Both the position numbers and the translations under genes were made by a program. From positions 184,656 to 248,655 of the forward strand of contig NZ_MWLK01000015.1 of the NCBI RefSeq assembly GCF_002198715.1: DNA of 64,000 bases, read 5' to 3'. Below the pieces are notes generated by a model. That model saw only the letters and a program-made list of their open reading frames with translations. It made no database searches and was not told the origin of the DNA. Below, piece by piece: positions 52,912-59,959 of this stretch; the stretch's first letter is position 1; the number at the start of each line of letters is the position of its first letter. Source of the stretch: Rhodomicrobium sp. R_RK_3. Lineage in GTDB: Bacteria; Pseudomonadota; Alphaproteobacteria; Rhizobiales; Rhodomicrobiaceae.

Positions 52912-53922
52912 ATGAAACGACACGCAATGAAGGCTGCCCTGGCAGTCTCCGCATTCCTCTTCCTGTCCGCCCCGAGCGCGGAGGCGAGCACTGACGCTCT
53001 CCGCGCCGAGGCTTATTTCAACGCCATCGCCGGCGGCAATGCCGAGACCATCGCCTCGTTCTACGCCGACAAGGCCGAATTCCACTGGGTCGGCGGACCG
53101 CTCGCCGGCGTCTATACCGGCAAGGCGCAGATCAAGGGCGTCTGGAAGCGCTTCAGCGAGGAAGCCGGCGACATCGACTATAAGGTGCTCGAGGTATCCG
53201 AAAGCCAGAACGGCAAGGTCTCGACCGTCACCGCGCGGGTTGATTTCATCGGGCCGAAGAAGATCCCGGTGAAATTCATCCTGATGTATGAGAACGGCAA
53301 GATCGTCAAAGAGATCTGGCAGGTTGAAAAGCCCACCTCGACGCCTCCCGCCGGCGGGCCTGTCGCCGCCGCGAAGGCCGAGCCGGTGCCTGAGACGCCG
53401 GCTCCGGCCGCATCGCCTACCGTGACGGCCGCCGTCCCGGCGCCTGCTCCGGCTGCGCCTTCGACGACGCCCGCGCCGGTCGCGGCCACCGCGACGCCGC
53501 CGGCATCACCGCCCGCGCCTGCCGCGACGATCGCGACGGTGACGGAGCAGCCGCCAACCGCCAAAGAGCGCGCGACCGCATCGGCTCACGCCCAGGGCGA
53601 CGCGAAAATGGATGTCCCGGCCAAGCGCGAGGCCAAGGAAGGCGAGCACGACTACCTGCCGCCCTCCGCGCGGAAGGCCGCCGCAGTGCCGACACCGGAC
53701 AAGGCCGCCAAAGCCCCGCCTTCCAAGCAGAAGCCGAAACTCGCCAAGAAGGATGACAAGCCCGAGAAGGCCGACAAGAAGAGGACCGAGGCCCGCCGCG
53801 ACGATGACGGCTATTATGACGACGACGATTATGATTACGACTACGGCTATGAGCGCCCGCGCCATTACGGCTATTGGGGCCCCCGGCGGTTCCGCTTCGG
53901 CTTTGGCTATTACCCTTACTAG
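52912..53922 (+). CDS. Secreted SnoaL-like protein with low-complexity Pro/Ala, Lys and Asp/Tyr tail
   Basis: A 336-residue protein. The signal peptide (residues 1-25, cleaved near AEA) is followed by an NTF2/SnoaL-like domain of about 115 residues (AYFNAIAGGNAETIASFYADKAEFHWVGG, VYTGKAQIKGVWKRF, FILMYENGKIVKEIWQVEKP). Then come about 90 residues of Pro/Ala/Thr, a Lys-rich segment (PSKQKPKLAKKDDKPEKADKK) and a C-terminus rich in Asp and Tyr that ends PRRFRFGFGYYPY. The start at 52912 has GGAG before it; the frame upstream to 52828 has no signal peptide. The SnoaL fold binds small hydrophobic ligands; no catalytic residues can be named. The function of the tail is unknown. Confidence 0.75.
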   Translation: MKRHAMKAALAVSAFLFLSAPSAEASTDALRAEAYFNAIAGGNAETIASFYADKAEFHWVGGPLAGVYTGKAQIKGVWKRFSEEAGDIDYKVLEVSESQNGKVSTVTARVDFIGPKKIPVKFILMYENGKIVKEIWQVEKPTSTPPAGGPVAAAKAEPVPETPAPAASPTVTAAVPAPAPAAPSTTPAPVAATATPPASPPAPAATIATVTEQPPTAKERATASAHAQGDAKMDVPAKREAKEGEHDYLPPSARKAAAVPTPDKAAKAPPSKQKPKLAKKDDKPEKADKKRTEARRDDDGYYDDDDYDYDYGYERPRHYGYWGPRRFRFGFGYYPY

Positions 53923-53925
53923 GAT

Positions 53926-54050
53926 GGCCCCGAGACCCGCTGCTCTAACCGTACGCTGAGCGACTCTTCCCGGATGTCGCGAAGCGGCGAGCCGGGGCCC
54001 GGCCGCCGATCGCGCGCATTTGTGGTCGGCAAATGGGTCCCGGCTCGGCG
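53926..54050. repeat. Likely decayed family-D repeat
   Basis: Contains GGCCCCGAGACCCGC at the left and GAGCCGGGGCCCGGCCGCC, AATGGGTCCCGGCTC towards the right; AATGGGTCCCGG is the reverse complement of the CCGGGACCCATT in the copy at 34526. It separates two convergent genes. Confidence 0.5.
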
Positions 54051-54055
54051 CGGCG

Positions 54056-54490
54056 CTATAGCAGCGACAATGCCGCCAGTTCGGCGCGCATGGCGGGCGG
54101 GATGTCGCCCTCGTCGAAGCGTCCCGCCGCGCCAAGATCTGCGGGCGCGTCCTCCGGCTTGAGATAGCGCCAGCCCTGGAACGGACGGCGCGGCTGCGGA
54201 CGCGTCGCGATCAGCGCGTGGTCGAGCACGATGCCGCACAGCGAGCGGCCTTCCTGGTCCGTTTCCTCGCGCAATTCGAGCACCTTTTGCCGGCATTGGA
54301 TCGCACCCTTGATGACCCAATAGAGCGAACCGCTCGTCAGCACGGCGTCGGCTTGGCGCGGGGCGTGGCGGGTGCGGTGGATCAGCTCCGCAGGCGCGCC
54401 GGCACGGCGGTATTTCTCCAGCCGCATCGTCTGCCAAGCCGCCAGTTGCTCAAAACTGTCGATGCCGACGCAGAGCTTAATCAGATGCAT
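54056..54490 (-). CDS. DUF1489 family protein
   Basis: A 144-residue cytoplasmic protein with the family pattern MHLIKLCVGIDSFEQLAAWQ, GSLYWVIKGAIQCRQKVLEL and a Pro/Arg-rich PQPRRPFQGWRYL segment near the C-terminus. DUF1489 is confined largely to alphaproteobacteria and has no known function. It overlaps the end of the carboxylase gene upstream by 14 bases, so it is co-translated with it. Confidence 0.88.
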   Translation of the reverse strand: MHLIKLCVGIDSFEQLAAWQTMRLEKYRRAGAPAELIHRTRHAPRQADAVLTSGSLYWVIKGAIQCRQKVLELREETDQEGRSLCGIVLDHALIATRPQPRRPFQGWRYLKPEDAPADLGAAGRFDEGDIPPAMRAELAALSLL

Positions 54491-56438
54491 GCGCGCCTTC
54501 CATCTCCAGTTCGGCGATGACCGCGCCGAGATCGACCTGATCGCCCTCGCGGTGCGTCAGGCTCTTGACGATGCCGTCGGCCGGGGCGTGCAGAATATGC
54601 TCCATCTTCATCGCCTCGACCACCGCCATCCTGTCGCCGCGCGCCACGCGGTCGCCTTCGCCGACAAACATTTTTGCGAGCCGTCCCGGCATCGGCGCGC
54701 GCAGCAGGCCGCCGCCTGACGCATCGGCCGCATCCGCCTTCTGGCGCGGCGCGAAGCGGACACGCGTCGGGCGCATGGCGCGCCAGACGATGATTCCGTC
54801 GTCAGTGGGGATGGTTTCGGCTGTGTCCGTCGGGCTGCCGTCGACGAGGCGCGGGCCGGTGGGCGTCCAGTCGATGGCGACGCTATGGTGGGCGCCGTTT
54901 GCCTCGACGTCGTAGGTCAATTTTCGCAGCGTCGTAAGGTCGAAGGAATCGTTGATGTCCCAAGGGCTATGCGGCTCGTCGGAGATTGCGCGCCGCAGTG
55001 CCGTCGCCTCGCACTGCCGCGCCTTGATCAGCGCGAGCGCGCCTAGCCTGACGGCAGCGGCATCGTCTTCCGCCGCAGTCAGCTCGGCAAGGTGGCCTTC
55101 GATATAGCGCGTGGAAAGCCGCTCGCCCCCGCTTTTCGCCCGCGCCGCCAAGCCGTGCAGAAAGGCCAGATTGGTCTGCGGCCCCGCGAGAACCGTTGCC
55201 TCCAGCGCGCCGAGCAGCCTGTCATAGGCCGCCCCCCGTTCCGTGCCGAAACCGATGATTTTGGCGATCATCGCGTCATAATATGGAGGCACCTCGCTGC
55301 CGGTCTCGACGCCGCTGTCGATCCGCACGCCGTCCCCCTCCGGAAACCGTGCCAGCCAGATTCTGCCCGGCGATGGCAGGAACCCCGTCGCCGGGTCCTC
55401 GGCGTAAAGCCGCGCCTCGACGGCCGCGCCTTTCGCCTTGATCGCCTTTTGCGCCAGCGGCAAGGGCTTGCCCGCCGCGACCAGGAACTGCCATTCGACA
55501 AGATCGAGGCCGGTGATAAGCTCCGTCACCGGATGCTCGATCTGGAGCCGGGTATTCATCTCCATGAAATAGAACGGCGTCTCGTCCGTCATCGGACCGC
55601 CGGGTACCAGGAACTCGACCGTCCCCGCGCCGAGATAGTTCACCGCGCGGGCGGCGGATAGCGCGGCCTCCGTCATGCGGGCGCGAAGGCCGGCGGGCAT
55701 GTTGATGGCGGGCGCTTCCTCGATGACCTTCTGGCTGCGCCGCTGCAGCGTGCATTCGCGCTCGAACAAATGCACGGCATGGCCGTGGCTGTCGCCGAAG
55801 ACCTGCACTTCGATATGGCGCGCCGGCTCGATCAGCTTCTCGATCATCAGCCGGCTGTCGCCGAACGCGGCCTGCGCCTCGCGCCGCGCGCTGGCTGCCG
55901 CCTCGCTGAGATCGCCCGCCGCGAAAACCGGCTTCAGCCCCTTGCCGCCGCCGCCCGCAATCGCCTTCAGGACCACCGGGTAGCCGATCTGGGCCGCCTC
56001 GCGCGCGAAAGTCGCGTCGTCCTGAGCCTCGCCGGAATAGCCGGGCACGGTCGGGATGCCGAGTTTCGCGGCCAGCCGCTTCGCCTCGTCCTTCTGCCCC
56101 ATGATGCGGATCGCCTCGGGCGAGGGGCCGACGAAGACCAGCCCGGCCCGAGCGCAGGCTTCGGCAAACTCCGCGTTCTCCGCTAGGAAGCCGCTGCCCG
56201 GATGGACGCATTCCGCCCCTGCCGTTAGCGCCGCCGCGACGACCCGGTCCTGGCGCAGATAGCTGTCGGCGCTCGGCGCGGGGCCGATCTCGATGCTCTC
56301 ATCGGCCGCCTTGACATGCAGCGCCGTGCGGTCGGCGGCCGAATGCACCGCGACCGCGCGCATGCCGAGGCGCTTGGCCGTGCGGATCACGCGCAGCGCG
56401 ATCTCGCCGCGATTGGCGATGAGAACCGATTTGAACAA
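54477..56438 (-). CDS. Biotin-dependent acyl-CoA carboxylase alpha subunit (methylcrotonyl-CoA carboxylase type)
   Basis: A 653-residue protein. Biotin carboxylase domain: FKSVLIANRGEIALRVIRTAKRLGM, ATP-grasp GGGGKGLKPV, IEVQVFGDSHGHAVHLFERECTLQRR and EMNTRLQIEHPVTELITGLDLVEWQ. The C-terminal biotinyl domain carries AMKMEH with the biotinylated Lys. The arrangement of BC plus BCCP in one chain fits methylcrotonyl-, geranyl- or propionyl-CoA carboxylase; no carboxyltransferase beta gene is adjacent. The usual HPGYGFLSEN motif reads HPGSGFLAEN. A family-B repeat lies 35 bases upstream. Confidence 0.9.
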   Translation of the reverse strand: MFKSVLIANRGEIALRVIRTAKRLGMRAVAVHSAADRTALHVKAADESIEIGPAPSADSYLRQDRVVAAALTAGAECVHPGSGFLAENAEFAEACARAGLVFVGPSPEAIRIMGQKDEAKRLAAKLGIPTVPGYSGEAQDDATFAREAAQIGYPVVLKAIAGGGGKGLKPVFAAGDLSEAAASARREAQAAFGDSRLMIEKLIEPARHIEVQVFGDSHGHAVHLFERECTLQRRSQKVIEEAPAINMPAGLRARMTEAALSAARAVNYLGAGTVEFLVPGGPMTDETPFYFMEMNTRLQIEHPVTELITGLDLVEWQFLVAAGKPLPLAQKAIKAKGAAVEARLYAEDPATGFLPSPGRIWLARFPEGDGVRIDSGVETGSEVPPYYDAMIAKIIGFGTERGAAYDRLLGALEATVLAGPQTNLAFLHGLAARAKSGGERLSTRYIEGHLAELTAAEDDAAAVRLGALALIKARQCEATALRRAISDEPHSPWDINDSFDLTTLRKLTYDVEANGAHHSVAIDWTPTGPRLVDGSPTDTAETIPTDDGIIVWRAMRPTRVRFAPRQKADAADASGGGLLRAPMPGRLAKMFVGEGDRVARGDRMAVVEAMKMEHILHAPADGIVKSLTHREGDQVDLGAVIAELEMEGAHASD

Positions 56439-56472
56439 GCCAAGACCCTCCGGCCGCGAATCCGCCCAATGC

Positions 56473-56543
56473 TAGAGCGGGATGAGGAAAAGTGGATACC
56501 GGTTTTCCGCTCGTCATCCCGCTTTAAGTGTAAGAACGCGCAT
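56473..56543. repeat. Dispersed repeat family B, copy 3
   Basis: TAGAGCGGGATGAGGAAAAG, GGATACCGGTTTTCCGCTCG, TCATCCCGCTTTAAGTGTAAG. GCGGGATGA and TCATCCCGC are perfect inverted repeats, as are GGAAAA/TTTTCC. It is the most complete hairpin-forming member. The gap from the carboxylase to the small membrane protein (282 bases) otherwise shows nothing. Confidence 0.85.
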
Positions 56544-56720
56544 TTTACCGCAAATAGGATGCTGCTTCGCGACCGCCCCAACAGCATCGACAATCCTGTC
56601 AGCGGCGCGGGCGAAGGCGGAACTCTCGGCGATTATGGCTGTTGGGTGCTAGGATGCGGACGCGGCGGTTTTGGGCCGCAGGGGCGGGCGCATGCCTGGA
56701 ACGAAAAAGAGGGGAACTTC

Positions 56721-56903
56721 ATGTCTCGGCCGACTTTCGCCATTTGGCTCATTTCAACCATTCTCGCCGTTGTCGTCATCCTGATGGTCTATGCCGGGGT
56801 CCGCGTCCCCGTGCTGTCGGACATCGTCGCCGGCCACACGTTCGAAGTGCTGCTGCTCGCCTATATCCTGATGTGGCTGGGCACCACTTTCGACGGGCTG
56901 TGA
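56721..56903 (+). CDS. Small two-helix membrane protein
   Basis: A 60-residue protein with GAGGGG 6 bases before the ATG. Two hydrophobic helices: FAIWLISTILAVVVILMVYAG and FEVLLLAYILMWLG, separated by a short VRVPVLSDIVAGH. Codon third positions are G/C-rich as in real genes here. No family can be named. It is convergent with xerC, 31 bases away. Confidence 0.65.
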   Translation: MSRPTFAIWLISTILAVVVILMVYAGVRVPVLSDIVAGHTFEVLLLAYILMWLGTTFDGL

Positions 56904-56934
56904 TCGCTAAAATCTCATCATCCTATCGCTCGCA

Positions 56935-57945
56935 TCAAACAGGCGGCGGCTTGTCCGGCGCCTGTTTGAGCGGCGTGTGTTCGCCGGCGCGCGGATGGGC
57001 GCGGTCATAGATGCGCAGCAGCGCTTCGCGGTCGACGTCGGTGTAGATCTGCGTCGTCGATAGGCTGGCATGGCCGAGCAATTCCTGGATCGCGCGCAGA
57101 TCGGCGCCGTTCCCGAGGAGATGCGTCGCGAAGGAATGGCGCAGCGCGTGCGGCGTCGCCGTCTCCGGCAGGCCGAGCGCGCCGCGCATCCGGGCCATCA
57201 GCAATTGCAGGATGCGGGGCGAAAGCTGCCCGCCCTTGGCGCCCCGGAACAGCGGCCCCTCCGGCGGCAGTGGAAACGGGCATAGCGCGATATAATGCGC
57301 AACCGCTCGCTGGATCGCGGGCAGCACCGGTACCAGCCGCTCCTTGCCGCCCTTGCCCTTGACCCGGACGATATCGCGCGGGGGCACCGGCGCGTCGCGG
57401 CGGGCGATGCCGAGCGCTTCCGAAACCCGCAGGCCCGAGCCGTAGAGCAGCATCATGGCCGCGCCGTCGCGGGCGCCGATCCATTTCTCCTGGCCCCGCC
57501 CTTTCGCATCCCCGCTCTCAGCCATGACAGTGGCGGCCTTGGCGACGGTCAGGGGCTTCGGCACCGAATGCGGCACCTTGGGCAGCGCGACCGCGAGCAC
57601 GGCGCGGTTTTTCAGCAGCGAGGCGCGTTCGAGGAAGCGGAAGAAGGCGCGCAGGGCGGAAATGCTGCGCGACAGGCTGCGGCTGCAAGCGCCGGACGCG
57701 CGGCGCGCGGCCATGAAGCCGCGCAGCTCCTGCGGCGTCAGCCGGTTCAGATGGCCGAGCGAGGCGGGCGCGCCGAGCCGTGTTTCCAGGAAGGCGAAGA
57801 ACTGGCGGACATCGCGCTCATAAGCTTCGAGCGTATTGTCGGCATAGTCGCGCTCATTGCCGAGGAAAGCGAGCCAAGCGCGGACGGCAGCAACGGCATC
57901 GGGCGCGGCGGGGAAGACGGACGGCTCGTCTTGCGCGGCGCTCAT
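56935..57945 (-). CDS. xerC: XerC, site-specific tyrosine recombinase
   Basis: A 336-residue recombinase. The SAM-like core-binding domain spans about residues 18-120 (AWLAFLGNERDYADNTLEAYERDV). The catalytic domain has the first Arg in GSGLRVSEAL, Lys in KGKGGKERLVP, HxxR in PHALRHSFATHLLGNGAD, LGHASLSTT and the nucleophile Tyr in TQIYTDVD. It resolves chromosome dimers at dif with XerD. A region of charged GDAKGRGQEK is inserted before the first catalytic Arg. It lies 80 bases upstream of, and convergent to nothing with, the aldolase gene in the same orientation. Confidence 0.94.
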   Translation of the reverse strand: MSAAQDEPSVFPAAPDAVAAVRAWLAFLGNERDYADNTLEAYERDVRQFFAFLETRLGAPASLGHLNRLTPQELRGFMAARRASGACSRSLSRSISALRAFFRFLERASLLKNRAVLAVALPKVPHSVPKPLTVAKAATVMAESGDAKGRGQEKWIGARDGAAMMLLYGSGLRVSEALGIARRDAPVPPRDIVRVKGKGGKERLVPVLPAIQRAVAHYIALCPFPLPPEGPLFRGAKGGQLSPRILQLLMARMRGALGLPETATPHALRHSFATHLLGNGADLRAIQELLGHASLSTTQIYTDVDREALLRIYDRAHPRAGEHTPLKQAPDKPPPV

Positions 57946-58024
57946 GATTTGCCGCCCCCAATGCAGGGACGGAAGGGCCGGCTATCGAATGGTCTGCTGC
58001 GATTCCGGCCCATCGAACTCCACT

Positions 58025-58681
58025 CTACAAAATACTCTGGCCGGTCTTGGCCCAATCGGCGAGGAACTGCTCCAGGCCGCGGTCGGTCAGCGGATGGCTG
58101 GCGAGCTGGCGCAGCACGGCCGGCGGCAGCGTCGCCACGTCAGCCCCCGCCAGCGCGCATTCGGTGACATGGCGCGGATGCCGGATCGAGGCGGCGAGAA
58201 TTTCAGTCTTCAGCGCCGGGTAATTGTCGTAGATCGCGCGGATGTCGCGGATGAGCGCCATGCCGTCCTCGCCGACATCGTCGAGCCGGCCGAGAAAGGG
58301 CGAGATGAAGGTCGCGCCGGCCTTTGCCGCCAGCAGCGCCTGATTGGCCGAGAAGCACAGCGTCACATTGACCATGGTGCCTTCGCCCGTCAGCGTCCGG
58401 CAGGCGGTCAGACCGTTCCAGGTCAGCGGCACTTTCACGGCGACATTGCCGGCGATCTCGGCGAGCCGGCGTCCCTCGGCGATCATGGCCTCGGCCTCCG
58501 TGGCGGCGACTTCGGCGCTCACCGGTCCGGGCACGACGGCGCAGATCTCTTTCACCGTCTCGATGAAATTGCGGCCGGATTTGGCGATCAGCGAGGGGTT
58601 GGTGGTTACGCCGTCGAGCATTCCGGTCGCGGCCAGGGCCCGGATTTCAGCGATATCGGCGGTGTCGACGAAAAACTTCAT
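58025..58681 (-). CDS. fsa: Transaldolase-family fructose-6-phosphate aldolase
   Basis: A 218-residue enzyme, too short for a full transaldolase and of FSA/TalC length. The Schiff-base Lys is in NVAVKVPLT, the start [16 protein letters not shown] and [13 protein letters not shown] are diagnostic, as are [29 protein letters not shown] and IRHPRHV. It forms fructose 6-phosphate from dihydroxyacetone and glyceraldehyde 3-phosphate, or transfers dihydroxyacetone as a transaldolase; many Rhizobiales use it in the pentose phosphate pathway. Whether aldolase or transaldolase cannot be settled here. Confidence 0.92.
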   Translation of the reverse strand: MKFFVDTADIAEIRALAATGMLDGVTTNPSLIAKSGRNFIETVKEICAVVPGPVSAEVAATEAEAMIAEGRRLAEIAGNVAVKVPLTWNGLTACRTLTGEGTMVNVTLCFSANQALLAAKAGATFISPFLGRLDDVGEDGMALIRDIRAIYDNYPALKTEILAASIRHPRHVTECALAGADVATLPPAVLRQLASHPLTDRGLEQFLADWAKTGQSIL

Positions 58682-58944
58682 GGCCCACGTCCATTGGTCC
58701 GTTGTTTCATAGCGCGCCGGAGTTTACGTTTCGTTAATCGGTGCCGTCCGGGTGCGAACCCGGCGTCCCGGCTCCCACGTCCGGCCCCGCGCGCCCTCTA
58801 TCTATACGGCAAATCACGGTCCCGGCGCCAAGAGAACGCGCTGATGCCATCTTTCAAGGCCAGCGTTGGCCCAAAAAATAGGCAATGGGAGGAAGCCGCC
58901 ATTCGCGAGGGACGCTGGCCGGGCCAAGTCAAACAGGAGATACC

Positions 58945-59928
58945 ATGACCTCTGAATTTTCGCTCAGCCGCCGCGAGCTGCTGACGGGCGCCGCCGCGCT
59001 CGCCGCTTTGCCGCTTCTCGGCGCCGTGCTGCCGGGCGCCGCCTTCGCCGCCGCGCCGCAGCTCGGGCCGATGCGCTCCTCGGTCTATCGCGCCAAGCTC
59101 GGCCAGTTCGAAGTCACCACCATCCTCGACGGCGCCATCCAGGTGGACGGGCCGCATCCGGTCTACGGCCAAAACCAGCCCGCCGAAGCGGTCAAGGCGT
59201 TCGCCGAGCAGAATTTCCTCTCCTCGAGCAAGATCGAGAACAGCTTCACGCCCGTCATCGTCAACACCGGCAAGGAAGTCGTGGTGTTCGACAGCGGCAA
59301 TGGCGCGGCGCGCCGACCCTATGCGGGCAAGCTCGCGATCAAGCTGGGCGAGGCGGGGCTGAAGCCGGAGGATGTCGATGTCGTCGTCATCACCCACGGC
59401 CATCCGGACCACATTGGCGGTTTGATGGAGGACGGCAAGCCGCTCTTCCCCAAGGCCCGCTATGTTATCGGCGAGACGGAATATAATTTCTGGACCCATA
59501 AGGACCGGCTCGCCGGGCCGACCGAAGCCATCGCCAAGCTGGTGCAGACCAATGTCGTGCCGCTGGCCGACAAGATGACATTCATCAAGCCTGACGCCGA
59601 AGTCGTCCCCGGCATCCGCGCCGTCAATGCCTTCGGCCATACGCCGGGCATGCTGGCCTATCATGTCGAGAGCGACGGCAAGCGTTTCCTGATCATGGCC
59701 GACGTCACCAATCATTATGTGATGTCGCTTATGAAGCCGGACTGGCATGTCCGCTTCGACATGGACAAGGACACCGCGACCGCCACCCGCAAACGCATCC
59801 TCGACATGCTGGCGACCGACCGGCTGCCGGTGACGGGCTATCACATGCCGTTCCCGTCCATCGGCTTCGTCGAGAAGACGGCGGACGCCTATCGCTGGGT
59901 GCAGGCAAGCTATCAGTTGCACCTGTAG
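58945..59928 (+). CDS. Tat-exported metallo-beta-lactamase-fold hydrolase
   Basis: A 327-residue protein. A twin-arginine signal (SLSRRELLTGAAALAALPLLG, cleavage near AFAAAP, about residue 37) is followed by an MBL domain with the metal motif VVITHGHPDHIGG (about 150-162), then further ligands in NAFGHTPGMLAYHV and MADVTNHYVM, and GYHMPFP. The architecture is that of methyl parathion hydrolase and related lactonases. The substrate is unknown. The start at 58945 is chosen because it gives the Tat signal; GGAG lies 8 bases before it. It is a single gene. Confidence 0.85.
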   Translation: MTSEFSLSRRELLTGAAALAALPLLGAVLPGAAFAAAPQLGPMRSSVYRAKLGQFEVTTILDGAIQVDGPHPVYGQNQPAEAVKAFAEQNFLSSSKIENSFTPVIVNTGKEVVVFDSGNGAARRPYAGKLAIKLGEAGLKPEDVDVVVITHGHPDHIGGLMEDGKPLFPKARYVIGETEYNFWTHKDRLAGPTEAIAKLVQTNVVPLADKMTFIKPDAEVVPGIRAVNAFGHTPGMLAYHVESDGKRFLIMADVTNHYVMSLMKPDWHVRFDMDKDTATATRKRILDMLATDRLPVTGYHMPFPSIGFVEKTADAYRWVQASYQLHL

Positions 59929-59959
59929 CCGCGGAACGGGCCGCGCCTGTCGCTGAAAG

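Noticed and set aside
58741..58800. tRNA-like stretch CCGGGTGCGAACCCGG
   Set aside because: It forms a 6-bp hairpin with a GCGA tetraloop that looks like a T-arm, but no acceptor, D or anticodon arm can be drawn around it.
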